A DNA stretch of 64,000 nucleotides from Chryseobacterium pennipullorum (GTDB taxonomy: Bacteria > Bacteroidota > Bacteroidia > Flavobacteriales > Weeksellaceae). Below, one piece after another: positions 1-7,795 of this stretch (position 1 is the first letter of the stretch; every line of letters begins with the position of its first letter). The position numbers were made by a program, and so were the translations under genes. The notes under the pieces are model-generated. The model had not been told where the DNA came from and did no database searches. It saw only the letters and a list, made by a program, of their open reading frames with translations. The DNA is taken from assembly GCF_003384725.1 (NCBI RefSeq), contig NZ_QNVV01000008.1, positions 62,001 through 126,000 on the forward strand, written 5' to 3'.

Positions 1-607
1 CCTTATTTTTATTCATATAGATATAATCACTTATCGCACATTCTGCCAATCCCGTATCATTAAGTTTCCTTGCCTTCTGAAGGTAATCAAGCCCCTGGGC
101 ATATTGTTTTCTATGGATGAGATAAAGGGCTTGCCTTAAATAGATATTGAAAAGCAGATTATTTTTCGCTTCTGATCCTTCGGTCTTTCTGATGTATTCC
201 AACGCCTCACCATTGTATTCAAAAGCTTTGGCAACCCTCCTTAGCTCCATATTGAAACGACCATAGACATTATAAAACCTCGCCTTATGCATGCTGTTGT
301 CCGAATCATCCAAAATTTCTTTCGCCTTATCAAAGAGAACCTGTGATTTCTGATAATTTTCCAATGAAATATTAAGCTCGGCCAGATTGATATAGCACAG
401 GGCCTTTCCGTCTCTGTATTTTATTTTATCTGCCTTCTGATAATATTGTCTGTTCAGATTAACCAATGAATCATACTCTCCTGAAAGCCGGAATTGCTCA
501 TTCTTTTGAAGTAGGGAAACATCAAATTCTTTCTTATAATCATCCTTAGAATGGGGATTACATGAAAATAAAAATATAAGTACAATAGAAAGAAAAATAC
601 GCATCAT
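1..607 (-). CDS. TPR-repeat lipoprotein, partial (C-terminus beyond window)
   Basis: Open reading frame on the minus strand with no stop inside the window, so the gene continues past the left edge. It begins MMRIFLSIVLIFLFSC, a lipoprotein-type signal with a cysteine right after the hydrophobic stretch, followed by helical repeats of TPR character (YRDGKALCYINLAELN, YQKSQVLFDKAKEIL). It is a clear paralogue of the next gene upstream (720-2159): LSGEYDSLVNLN and KALCYINLAELNIS match LSGRYESLIQLN and KGLCYLNIASVNVS there. By analogy the missing part probably carries a membrane segment and a C-terminal DNA-binding-like domain, but that cannot be seen. Function is unknown; a surface or periplasmic sensor is the likeliest role. 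Confidence 0.75.
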   Translation of the reverse strand, partial: MMRIFLSIVLIFLFSCNPHSKDDYKKEFDVSLLQKNEQFRLSGEYDSLVNLNRQYYQKADKIKYRDGKALCYINLAELNISLENYQKSQVLFDKAKEILDDSDNSMHKARFYNVYGRFNMELRRVAKAFEYNGEALEYIRKTEGSEAKNNLLFNIYLRQALYLIHRKQYAQGLDYLQKARKLNDTGLAECAISDYIYMNKNK

Positions 608-719
608 AGGCTTTCTAAACGCTAAGATTTCTGTATAATTTACTGTAAAAATTTGGCTTTTTGCATCCTTTCATATTACATATTTCTTAATTTTTCAGAG
701 TCATTTTTTAATTTTATGG

Positions 720-2159
720 TCAAAGGTTATCAAAAAACTCATAGATATCTGTTTCACCGGGGATATTAAGCCTTTTCCTGATCCGGTATTTTTTCTGCTG
801 CACAGACCTGTGCTGCACAAAGGTATAATCTGCTATTTCCTTAGAGGAGAACTGAAGTTTCAGCATGGCGCAAAAAGTAAGTTCAGAGTTTTCAAGATCC
901 GGATTAATTTTGAGCAATGCGTTGATAAAGTCAGGATAAAGTTCTTTAAATTTCAGGAGAAAAGAAGAGTCATTTTTCCGGGCAAGTTCAATAACCTCTT
1001 GCAGCTGCTTATTGTATACATGATTTTTCAGCTCATCGGTCTCCTTTTTAAGGTTCAGCTTTTTCATATTCATCTTATGAATCACTTTCCTTACATACAC
1101 CCCAGAAACGGTCAGTACCGTGATGGACATTGCAATTAGAAGAGGGAAGTCACTTTTATGCCAATCCGACTCTTTTTTTATTTCTGAGATAAAATCTTCA
1201 GTTGCTTTATTCATTGTGGCAAAGCGTGCCGTATCAATCCGCTTCTCTTCCTCCATGTATTTATTCAGATAATAGTAAGCTCTGCCACCGTCGTTCTTTT
1301 TTTTATAAAGATCTGCCATGGCTTTATAGACGTCTTTGATATGGCTGGAATAGGTACGTCTCGTTTTGATATTAATTTCAAGTGCTTGCTTAAGTGCTTT
1401 TTCAGCGTCGTCACTATTGTTTACCTCATTATAATAATATCCGGTGGTATAATACACCCACATCGATTCTGCATCACTGGTCTTTTGGCTCTCCATTTTC
1501 TCTTCTGACCTCTTGATATAAATTCCGGCTGAATCCGGCTGATGTACAAACAGGTAGTATTGTGCCACCATACAGTTTGTATATGCAGAATTTTCCAGCA
1601 CATTCCCTTTTTGAAAACTTTTCAAAGAAGTTCCACGCCACCCTTTCCTGGCATAATAGATCCCTTTGTTTACATACAGTCTCGGAAGAAGTTTACTGCT
1701 AAGCATCGTCTTTTTAGAAGCTTTCAGGTAAGCAAATGCTTTATGATTGTATTCAATCGCTTTATCATATATTTTGAGGTGAGCATAATACTGGCTGTAA
1801 TCATTATACAATTCAGCCTTATGATAAGGATTTTCAGAATTTCCCAGATAATCTTCAGCCTTGTTAAAAAAGAAAAGAGCTTTCTGATAGTTTCCGGCAG
1901 ATACGTTTACGCTTGCGATATTGAGGTAGCAAAGCCCTTTTCCAGCGTGATATTTCATTTTGGCAGCCTTCTTCAGATAGGCTACATTTAGTTGGATAAG
2001 AGATTCATACCGACCTGAAAGCTGCAATGCAGCGCTTTGCGTCAGTAAAGAGAGGTCAAAGTTCTCTCTTTCATTATTATTGGAATCACGATTACAAAAA
2101 ATCACAAACAATAATAACCCAAAGCAAACTGGATAGGTTATAATTTTCTTCATGATCAT
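720..2159 (-). CDS. TPR protein with membrane segment and C-terminal HTH-like domain
   Basis: 479 residues. The N-terminus (M1 or, more typically, M3: MKKIITYPVCFGLLLFVIFC) is a signal ending in a lipobox-like cysteine. Residues ~50-310 form several TPR-like helical pairs. A single hydrophobic segment lies at ~338-358 (FPLLIAMSITVLTVSG), then a charged coiled region, and the last ~60 residues (FSSKEIADYTFVQHRSVQQKKYRIRKRL) resemble a LuxR-type helix-turn-helix. This TPR-TM-HTH layout is common in Bacteroidota, where such proteins are annotated as transcriptional regulators. Here it would place the HTH on the cytoplasmic side. It lies about 110 bp upstream of its paralogue on the same strand, so the two may be co-transcribed. 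Ligand and targets are unknown. Confidence 0.7.
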   Translation of the reverse strand: MIMKKIITYPVCFGLLLFVIFCNRDSNNNERENFDLSLLTQSAALQLSGRYESLIQLNVAYLKKAAKMKYHAGKGLCYLNIASVNVSAGNYQKALFFFNKAEDYLGNSENPYHKAELYNDYSQYYAHLKIYDKAIEYNHKAFAYLKASKKTMLSSKLLPRLYVNKGIYYARKGWRGTSLKSFQKGNVLENSAYTNCMVAQYYLFVHQPDSAGIYIKRSEEKMESQKTSDAESMWVYYTTGYYYNEVNNSDDAEKALKQALEINIKTRRTYSSHIKDVYKAMADLYKKKNDGGRAYYYLNKYMEEEKRIDTARFATMNKATEDFISEIKKESDWHKSDFPLLIAMSITVLTVSGVYVRKVIHKMNMKKLNLKKETDELKNHVYNKQLQEVIELARKNDSSFLLKFKELYPDFINALLKINPDLENSELTFCAMLKLQFSSKEIADYTFVQHRSVQQKKYRIRKRLNIPGETDIYEFFDNL

Positions 2160-2864
2160 TGCAAATATTTTTGTTACTTTTAAAAATGGTAAGGCCTGAG
2201 GTAGTATTGATGGTGTTTAGATGCCTACCTAAGCATATTTCCCAATTCAAAACATCAATACAACCGTAAATCAATTGCTATTTCAACAATTTATGTGATA
2301 AATATACATAATTTATGATGTAAATCATGAAAAACAACATGAATATGTTAAATCCATAAGAATAATATTAATCAATGATTTTACGCAAAAAAAATCTTAT
2401 CATTTATATTTTAAAGTAAAATCTAAATTTTAAAGTAAAAAAAAAGTTAAATTAATTATAAAATAAATACTTTTTACACAACAAAAAAAACAATTGTAGT
2501 TGAATTTTTTTTGTAAGGTGCACAACTTTCTTTAAGTCAATGATAAACCAACTCATCATAAAGCCCATCACCTTTATCGTAAAATAGGATTTAAAGAATT
2601 CAATAGCAGTAAAGAAGCTGGACATAAATATAGAACTGGACATACACATACATATAGAAATGGAATATTGCAGATCCCTTTAATGCAGAATTTTGTACGA
2701 TCAGGTATAAAATATTTGGCAAATTAAAATCAATTTTCTTTAACAATCCTGATTCCTAGGTCAGCCAATACATCCGCTTACACCTATTTTTTCTAGTCAT
2801 GCATTGCTGTAAATCGATTCGGGAAAAAATAATGTACTCTAAAAACATGCCCAAACATCAATAG
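2160..2864. other. AT-rich intergenic region, no gene seen
   Basis: About 700 bases of very AT-rich sequence upstream of the TPR gene. Short open frames exist but have poor composition (long runs of F, K, I) and no recognisable protein. The promoter of the TPR pair should lie at its left end; I could not fix it. The right end runs into the palindromic repeats listed next. Confidence 0.5.
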
Positions 2865-2884
2865 GGACGGACTATAGTCCGTTC
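2865..2884. repeat. Dispersed palindromic repeat, copy 1
   Basis: GGACGGACT-AT-AGTCCGTTC, a 9-bp stem with one G-T wobble. The flanks match as well: TCAATAGG before and A after are shared with copy 2 at 36670-36689. The two copies agree at 27 of 29 positions, so this is a dispersed element and not a one-off hairpin. Not linked to any gene here. Confidence 0.75.
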
Positions 2885-2892
2885 ATATATCA

Positions 2893-2918
2893 GGCTAAAA
2901 TCCAATTGGCTTTTAGCC
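2893..2918. repeat. Second palindrome adjacent to repeat copy 1
   Basis: GGCTAAAA-N10-TTTTAGCC, an 8-bp inverted repeat 9 bases after the first palindrome. The two together look like a composite REP/BIME-like element. No T-run follows, so a terminator is less likely. Confidence 0.6.
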
Positions 2919-3050
2919 AAAACCTATTCTATTGTATTAAAGAAAACTGTGTTTACGTTGTGTATTACAAGTGATCAGAAAAAAGCCCTCTGAAAAATAT
3001 ACTTAAACATCTGCGGTTAATTTTTTATTTGCCTCTATAAGAATGAAAAT

Positions 3051-3080
3051 AAAAAAAGAACTACATAATTGCAGTTCTTT
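3051..3080 (-). terminator. Terminator of tRNA-Lys copy A
   Basis: AAAGAACT and AGTTCTTT pair across a short loop (3055-3080), with an A-run on the plus strand (3051-3057) that is a T-run on the minus strand, directly downstream of the tRNA. The same hairpin, with one difference, recurs at 3389-3414. Confidence 0.75.
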
Positions 3081-3087
3081 GTGTTAG

Positions 3088-3160
3088 TGACCCGGCTGGG
3101 ATTCGAACCCAGGACCCATACATTAAAAGTGTATTGCTCTACCAGCTGAGCTACCGAGTC
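3088..3160 (-). tRNA. tRNA-Lys (anticodon UUU), copy A
   Basis: The minus strand folds as a full cloverleaf of 73 nt. The acceptor GACTCGG pairs with CCGGGTC (one G-T), the D-arm contains AGCTCAGCTGGTAGAGC, the anticodon stem is ATACA/TGTAT with loop CTTTTAA giving anticodon TTT, and the T-arm carries GGTTCGAATCC. The discriminator is A and CCA is not encoded. It is identical to the copy at 7316-7388. Confidence 0.95.
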
Positions 3161-3204
3161 GGTCACTTACTTTTTTTAAGTAAATCCCTTTGTTTAAGGG
3201 ACTG

Positions 3205-3212
3205 CAAAGATA
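3205..3212 (-). promoter_or_regulatory. -7 box of tRNA-Lys copy A
   Basis: TATCTTTG on the minus strand matches the Bacteroidota TAnnTTTG element. Transcription would start near 3198, about 38 nt before the tRNA. The leader (3161-3212) is nearly identical to that of copy B, including an internal TCCCTT...AAGGGA hairpin. Confidence 0.65.
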
Positions 3213-3384
3213 GAAACTTTTTCTTTAAATACAATATTTTCCGGTAATTCCCCACCCTAAATTCTTTAACGTTTACAGTATCAGATATAAAAATTTAAGT
3301 GCGATAGAGCTTTTCTTATAAACAAGTGTCTTAAAGCAGATCCAAGTTCCCGACGGATCTTTAATTGAGAGAGATACTATAAGC

Positions 3385-3449
3385 AAAAAAAGAACTACAA
3401 AATTGCAGTTCTTTTTATTGGTGATCCCGCTGGTACAAAGTTCGAACTC
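3385..3449 (-). pseudogene. Remnant of a tRNA 3' end plus its terminator
   Basis: The hairpin AAAGAACT...AGTTCTTT (3389-3414) is the copy A tRNA terminator with one substitution. It is followed at the tRNA-equivalent distance by TGATCCCGCTGG...GTTCGAAC, which resembles the acceptor and T-arm of tRNA-Lys (TGACCCGGCTGGGATTCGAAC) with substitutions and a small insertion. The D-arm and anticodon arm are missing. This is what a displaced tRNA 3' end at the far side of an integrated element looks like; see the finding on the tRNA-bounded module. Confidence 0.55.
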
Positions 3450-3457
3450 TTTATTGG

Positions 3458-3503
3458 AAGACCTGAGACGGTTATGTGCACTTGACAACATAGTTTAGGT
3501 CTT
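3458..3503. other. Long imperfect hairpin downstream of the hydrolase gene
   Basis: AAGACCT (3458-3464) and AGGTCTT (3497-3503) pair, with an inner TATGT/ACATA stem. It lies 24 bases beyond the stop of the hydrolase at 3528. No clear T-run on the minus strand, so calling it a terminator is uncertain. Confidence 0.35.
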
Positions 3504-3527
3504 TGCATGTATGCTCGAAACCCTAAT

Positions 3528-4622
3528 TTATTTAAGATACTGTTTAAAGAATGCTTCCAATTTGTCAAAAGGCGCCTTACCTGTAACATTGTCGTACAAA
3601 TCAATGTGATTTGCATCTTTCACATAAAATAATTCTTTTGGCTGTGCCGCTTTTTGGTAAGCATCTTCACTAAACTCTCTGGAGTGCGCCTTGTCACCTG
3701 CTATAAACAGCATTGGGCGCGGGGAAATGGTCTCGATATCGTTGAACGGATAGAAATTATTAAATTTCATTTCACCTACCAGGGTACGGTTTTGCGTTGT
3801 TTCCAATGTTCTTCCTTTGGGAATATGGATACCGCGTTCTGTCCTATAGAAGCTGTGATACATAGCGGTAATGGAGTCGGCGTCTTTGGGAAGTTCAATG
3901 GGCAAATAGTTCATAAAGATCTGCTTGCCTGTAGTGTACTCTTCATAACGTTGCTCGGCAGCTTTAGCAATCAGTTCCTTACGTTGCTCCACTGAACGGG
4001 TTTTGCCATATCCATTGCGGGTGACAGCCCCCATGTCATACATGCTAATGGTCGCAATAGCTTTCATCCTTGGATCTATTTTTGCCGCACTGACTACAAA
4101 GCCACCGCTTCCGCAGATTCCTAAGATACCTATGTTGTCTCTGTCCACAAATGGTCTGGTGCCTAAAAAATCAACGGCTGCGCTGAAACTTTCGCTGAAC
4201 ATATCAGGTAAGATCGCATTCTTCGGTTCTCCATCACTTTCGCCCCAATACATTTGGTCAATGGCCATCGTGATAAATCCACGTTCTGCCAGAGCAGAGG
4301 CATAAACATCGGCACTTTGCTCCTTTACTGCACCCATTGGATGCCCTACGATAACAGCAGGGTGCTTTTGTTGTTTCTCAAAGTCTCTTGAAATGAACAA
4401 ATGGCCCACAACTTTCATATTGTACTGGTTCTTGAAAGATACCCTATACATTTCTACATTATCACTTACCTTAAATGTGGTAAAGTCTTTAGCTGATACT
4501 TTTTCCATTGTTTCTGTTTTTTTTGTTTGTTCAGTATTTTTATTTTGCCCGTTTGCCTTTTGCATATAGGCTTGCCCTAAAAGCATTAGAGCAATTGTTC
4601 CAAGAACTGCTAATTTTTTCAT
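3528..4622 (-). CDS. Exported alpha/beta hydrolase (YcjY/dienelactone-hydrolase-like)
   Basis: 364 residues with an N-terminal hydrophobic signal (MKKLAVLGTIALMLLGQAY), so probably periplasmic. The alpha/beta hydrolase nucleophile elbow is GICGSGG near residue 169, with Cys at the nucleophile position as in the YcjY/dienelactone hydrolase branch. A likely acid lies in AGDKAHS (~306) and the histidine in DANHIDLYD (~338). HPMGA near the oxyanion region is also typical. It is the last gene of a three-gene minus-strand run (reductase, SDR, hydrolase) with gaps of 25 and 128 bp, opposite an AraC regulator. The substrate is unknown; a small ester or lactone is likely. Confidence 0.85.
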   Translation of the reverse strand: MKKLAVLGTIALMLLGQAYMQKANGQNKNTEQTKKTETMEKVSAKDFTTFKVSDNVEMYRVSFKNQYNMKVVGHLFISRDFEKQQKHPAVIVGHPMGAVKEQSADVYASALAERGFITMAIDQMYWGESDGEPKNAILPDMFSESFSAAVDFLGTRPFVDRDNIGILGICGSGGFVVSAAKIDPRMKAIATISMYDMGAVTRNGYGKTRSVEQRKELIAKAAEQRYEEYTTGKQIFMNYLPIELPKDADSITAMYHSFYRTERGIHIPKGRTLETTQNRTLVGEMKFNNFYPFNDIETISPRPMLFIAGDKAHSREFSEDAYQKAAQPKELFYVKDANHIDLYDNVTGKAPFDKLEAFFKQYLK

Positions 4623-4750
4623 TTTTTATATTTTTGTTTGTTGTTTGAGACAAAAGAACAGTTCCTGTGGCAGACTTAAGCACTTCAATGTCTTAATATG
4701 CCTAGACTACTGTTGTATTTGTCTTTCTTTGATTGAGTTTGCTGTCAAAA

Positions 4751-5548
4751 CTAATTTTCAACATTTTCATTTCCGATGCCCACAGTTTGCCCTCCATCAA
4801 TAACAAGGGCGTGCCCAACTATGAATCCTCCGCCTTCAGAACACAACCACAATACTGCCGATGCTACTTCTTCAATTTTGCCCAATCTTCCTATAGGCTC
4901 TTGTGCTATCATGGCTTTGTAACCCTCTGCAGTACCTCCCGAAAAACGCTCAATCATTTCTGTATCTATTATACCCGGACAAATTGCATTGATACGGATA
5001 CCAGATGAGGCGTAATCTAAAGCAGCTGATTTTGTAAGACCAATTACACCATGCTTGGCAGAAACATACGTTGAACCACCTTTAAAGCCAGCTATACCTG
5101 CGCTTGACGAGTTATTTACGATTGCACCGCCGCCATTTTTCAACATAAGCGGGATTTGGTATTTCATACACTTGAATATGCCTGTCAGGTCAATATTGAT
5201 CAAACGGTCAAATTCTTCTTCGCTAACTTCGTGCAAGGGCTGTACTTTATATTCAACACCAGCATTGTTAAAAGCAAAATCAAGTTTCCCAAATGTCTCG
5301 ATTGTCTTTTCAAGAGAATTTTTAATGCTTTCTGAATCGGTCACATCGACTGTTATCGCAAGAACATTACCTCCGATTTCTTCAATCAGCTTGGCTGTTT
5401 CTTGATTTGCTTTTTCGGAAATGTCGGTTACTACTACATTTGCGCCTTCACGAGCAAAGGCGATTGCCGTTCCACGACCAAGTCCACCGCCTGCTCCGGT
5501 AATAAATGCAACCTTACCTGTGAATTTTCCACTTATTTTATTTTCCAT
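4751..5548 (-). CDS. SDR-family oxidoreductase
   Basis: 265 residues, the usual length of a classical short-chain dehydrogenase. It has the NAD(P) motif TGAGGGLG (~16-23), NNAG in the fourth strand, and the catalytic Tyr-x-x-x-Lys in YVSAKHG (~161-165) after SSSAG. D at the end of the second strand (VVVTDIS) favours NAD over NADP. The C-terminus (VIDGGQTVG) is standard. It sits 25 bp downstream of the RibD-like reductase and is probably co-transcribed with it. Together with the reductase and hydrolase it suggests detoxification or modification of a carbonyl compound; the substrate cannot be read from sequence. Confidence 0.9.
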   Translation of the reverse strand: MENKISGKFTGKVAFITGAGGGLGRGTAIAFAREGANVVVTDISEKANQETAKLIEEIGGNVLAITVDVTDSESIKNSLEKTIETFGKLDFAFNNAGVEYKVQPLHEVSEEEFDRLINIDLTGIFKCMKYQIPLMLKNGGGAIVNNSSSAGIAGFKGGSTYVSAKHGVIGLTKSAALDYASSGIRINAICPGIIDTEMIERFSGGTAEGYKAMIAQEPIGRLGKIEEVASAVLWLCSEGGGFIVGHALVIDGGQTVGIGNENVEN

Positions 5549-5572
5549 TTTTTTATTGTTTGTGTTTAATAC

Positions 5573-6292
5573 TTATATCTGATTCGCTATGAAACTATAT
5601 TTGAGCCACAAGACATTCTCAATCAATTTTACTGTATCGATAAGTTTCAGTGATTGTGTTGGCGTTTTGGAAAGGTATTTGCTTACCTCGAAAGTAGTCG
5701 GTGCACCTCCAGTTCCATCCACGACGGGCAATAGCAAAAGCGAAAGCTCATCAATCAGTCCCTCATTCAAAAGAGAACCTTTGATATGCCCGCCACCTTC
5801 CAGCATAATCGTTTGTATGGGAAACAAACTGCCTATCTGCTCTAAAGCAACCTTAAAATTTACTTCATTCTTTCCTGCAAAAACATATGATATACCGACC
5901 CTCCGCAGGTAATGAAGATGACTATCGCTTATGTCTTCCGTTAAAATCAAAATGATGTGGTCACCGTCAATCTCATTGCTTTTCCAACCCAACTTACCTT
6001 TATTGTCCACTCCAATGACAAATGAGGTTGCATTGCTATCTCCAACAAATGCTTCTCGTCCAATAGGTGTTTCCGGATGTATGAGTTCTGGAGGTGATCC
6101 TTTTGTAAAGTCCTTTTCAAGGGTTGCTCGCCCCACCATCCATGCCTGACTCTCAAACGAATTGTGGCAATGTTCATAAAGTGTAGAATACTTATTACGC
6201 TGCTCGGCATTGCCCCAATTGACTGAAATTATCCTGCCATTGACCGTTGATGCCATATGGCAGATTATATATGGCTTACTGTTTCTATTCAT
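5573..6292 (-). CDS. RibD C-terminal / dihydrofolate-reductase-fold protein
   Basis: 239 residues from the chosen start, M8 of the longest frame. The first Met at 6313 would overlap the -7 box on this strand (6311-6318) and so lie upstream of the transcript. The protein has the RibD_C/DHFR fold signatures: YIICHMASTVNGRI at the N-terminus and LEGGGHIKGSLLNEGLIDEL in the second half, as in HTP reductases of riboflavin synthesis. It stands alone with no deaminase domain and no riboflavin genes nearby, so it is better called a RibD-like NADPH reductase of unknown substrate. It is first in the three-gene run and divergent from the AraC gene. Confidence 0.8.
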   Translation of the reverse strand: MNRNSKPYIICHMASTVNGRIISVNWGNAEQRNKYSTLYEHCHNSFESQAWMVGRATLEKDFTKGSPPELIHPETPIGREAFVGDSNATSFVIGVDNKGKLGWKSNEIDGDHIILILTEDISDSHLHYLRRVGISYVFAGKNEVNFKVALEQIGSLFPIQTIMLEGGGHIKGSLLNEGLIDELSLLLLPVVDGTGGAPTTFEVSKYLSKTPTQSLKLIDTVKLIENVLWLKYSFIANQI

Positions 6293-6310
6293 ACAGATTG
6301 GATTAAAGCA

Positions 6311-6318
6311 CAAAGTTA
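6311..6318 (-). promoter_or_regulatory. -7 box for the reductase-SDR-hydrolase operon
   Basis: TAACTTTG on the minus strand fits TAnnTTTG. The transcript start would be ~6304, twelve bases before the chosen start codon at 6292. Confidence 0.5.
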
Positions 6319-6375
6319 TCGACAGAACACAAGTCTTATGTTACATTTATGTCCATAATAATGTCAAATAGTACG

Positions 6376-6383
6376 TATCTTTG
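6376..6383 (+). promoter_or_regulatory. -7 box for the AraC gene
   Basis: TATCTTTG, an exact TAnnTTTG match, 20 bases before the ATG at 6404. With the box at 6311-6318 it defines a compact divergent promoter. Confidence 0.6.
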
Positions 6384-6403
6384 TTAAAGATTACATTACT
6401 GAA

Positions 6404-7225
6404 ATGAATATGGTGAAAAATCAAAAGGTTATCCTCTATAAAACCGCTTCTACTGAGCAATTCCCTGAAAACTTTCAAACCCGGTTTCATACGCATATTT
6501 ATTGCCAGCGTGGAAGTGTAGAGTTTGTGTTCAATGGTCAGTCATACCATTGCAAAAAGGGCGAATTCATCTTTTGGCTTGCCGGAATTGATGTTTCAGA
6601 GTTATCTTTCTCTGCAAATTTCACAGCCGCTGTATTGTTTGTAGATAAAGATTTGTTGACAGAAAATTTTCCAAGTTTAAATAGAAGTATTGATTCAATT
6701 TTGCATTCTAAAGAAAACCCAATATTGCACCCCAAAAAAAAAGACAAGGAGAAAATCTTAAAAAACTTTCAATTATTATACGATATATTCCTAGAGACGA
6801 ACCACCGCTTTTATGAAGAAGCATTGAAGCTCCAAATGCAATTGTTCCTTTTGGAAATGTGGCATATTTTTGCAGACGAACTCGATAGGCGTAAGCGTAG
6901 CTTACAAAGCGGCACATTGTATGAACGATTTATGCAATTGGTACAGGAACACTGTATGAAAGAGCGGGAGGTTCGGTTTTACAGTGAGAAGCTTCACATC
7001 ACCCCTAAGTACCTTAACTATATTTGTAAAGTCAATACCCGTATCACTGCATCGGAATGGATACAGCGATATGCGAAAGAGCGGATAATACTTTTATTGC
7101 AGAACAGGAACCTGAATATTTCGGAAATTGCAGACGAAATGGAGTTTTCGAGCCGTTCGTTTTTTACCCGCTATGTAAAAAAACTATTGGGTGTAAGTCC
7201 GAAGGAATATAGAGAGCGGATGTAA
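6404..7225 (+). CDS. AraC-family transcriptional regulator
   Basis: 273 residues (M3 at 6410 is an alternative start). The N-terminal half is a cupin-like sensor (TRFHTHIYCQRGSVEFVFNGQSYHCKKGEFIF). The C-terminal ~85 residues hold the double helix-turn-helix: YSEKLHITPKYLNYICK as the first and ISEIADEMEFSSRSFFTRYVKK as the second, ending in the family signature GVSPKEYRERM. Divergent from the reductase-SDR-hydrolase operon with about 110 bp between start codons, so it most likely controls that operon. The inducer is unknown. Confidence 0.9.
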   Translation: MNMVKNQKVILYKTASTEQFPENFQTRFHTHIYCQRGSVEFVFNGQSYHCKKGEFIFWLAGIDVSELSFSANFTAAVLFVDKDLLTENFPSLNRSIDSILHSKENPILHPKKKDKEKILKNFQLLYDIFLETNHRFYEEALKLQMQLFLLEMWHIFADELDRRKRSLQSGTLYERFMQLVQEHCMKEREVRFYSEKLHITPKYLNYICKVNTRITASEWIQRYAKERIILLLQNRNLNISEIADEMEFSSRSFFTRYVKKLLGVSPKEYRERM

Positions 7226-7273
7226 AAAACTGCTTGGTTAAATAAAGTATCTTATGAAGAATATCATAAATAA

Positions 7274-7314
7274 AACTGGCGCCATTTGTCTGTCAATGGC
7301 GCCAGTTGTCTTTT
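7274..7314. terminator. Terminator between AraC gene and tRNA-Lys copy B
   Basis: A perfect 13-bp stem, AACTGGCGCCATT / AATGGCGCCAGTT, with an 8-base loop and TCTTTT after it. It serves the AraC gene on the plus strand and probably the tRNA on the minus strand. It is unrelated to the terminator of tRNA copy A. Confidence 0.8.
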
Positions 7315-7315
7315 G

Positions 7316-7388
7316 TGACCCGGCTGGGATTCGAACCCAGGACCCATACATTAAAAGTGTATTGCTCTACCAGCTGAGCTACCGAGTC
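7316..7388 (-). tRNA. tRNA-Lys (anticodon UUU), copy B
   Basis: All 73 positions are identical to the copy at 3088-3160, with anticodon TTT in the loop CTTTTAA and no encoded CCA. About 50 bases of leader are also conserved (one base change near the 5' end and a short indel), whereas the downstream sequence is different. Confidence 0.95.
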
Positions 7389-7431
7389 GGCCACTTACTT
7401 TTTCAAGTAAATCCCTTTGTTTAAGGGACTG

Positions 7432-7439
7432 CAAAGATA
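7432..7439 (-). promoter_or_regulatory. -7 box of tRNA-Lys copy B
   Basis: TATCTTTG on the minus strand, in the same position relative to the tRNA as in copy A. Confidence 0.65.
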
Positions 7440-7682
7440 GTAAAAGCTCTTTTAAATCCAAATTTTTCGAGACATTTTTATCAGAAATTCAGCCCGTTTC
7501 CAGACAAGCATCTGTTAATAAATTATTTACGATCATAGGTTTTTTTATATAAATAGCCTATCTCGCAAAAAAGCCTACAGATAAGCTGTCTCATTCCCAT
7601 CATCATGCATAAGCGTCCTATTCATCAAACAGGAACATTTTCTCAATTATTTTGCGTATTCATCGACATGACTTTTGTTCAC
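7440..7682. other. Intergenic region, no gene seen
   Basis: AT-rich spacer between the tRNA leader and the efflux-operon terminator. I see no coding or structured element in it. Confidence 0.5.
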
Positions 7683-7712
7683 AAAAAAGGGACTGCTTTA
7701 TCATGCAGTCCC
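7683..7712 (-). terminator. Terminator of the first efflux operon
   Basis: GGGACTGC (7689-7696) pairs with GCAGTCCC (7705-7712), followed on the minus strand by a run of six T (7683-7688). It is downstream of the MFS gene that ends the operon. Confidence 0.85.
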
Positions 7713-7795
7713 CAATCACTCTAACTATAAAATAAGCTGAAACAGCTACACTCTTTTACTATTTGATGAAAATACGACACTTTTCCCCATCCATT

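Noticed and set aside
2452..2649. Minus-strand frame of 65 codons in the AT-rich spacer
   Set aside because: Hydrophobic, Phe-rich product typical of AT-rich non-coding DNA; no start signal or homologue recognised.
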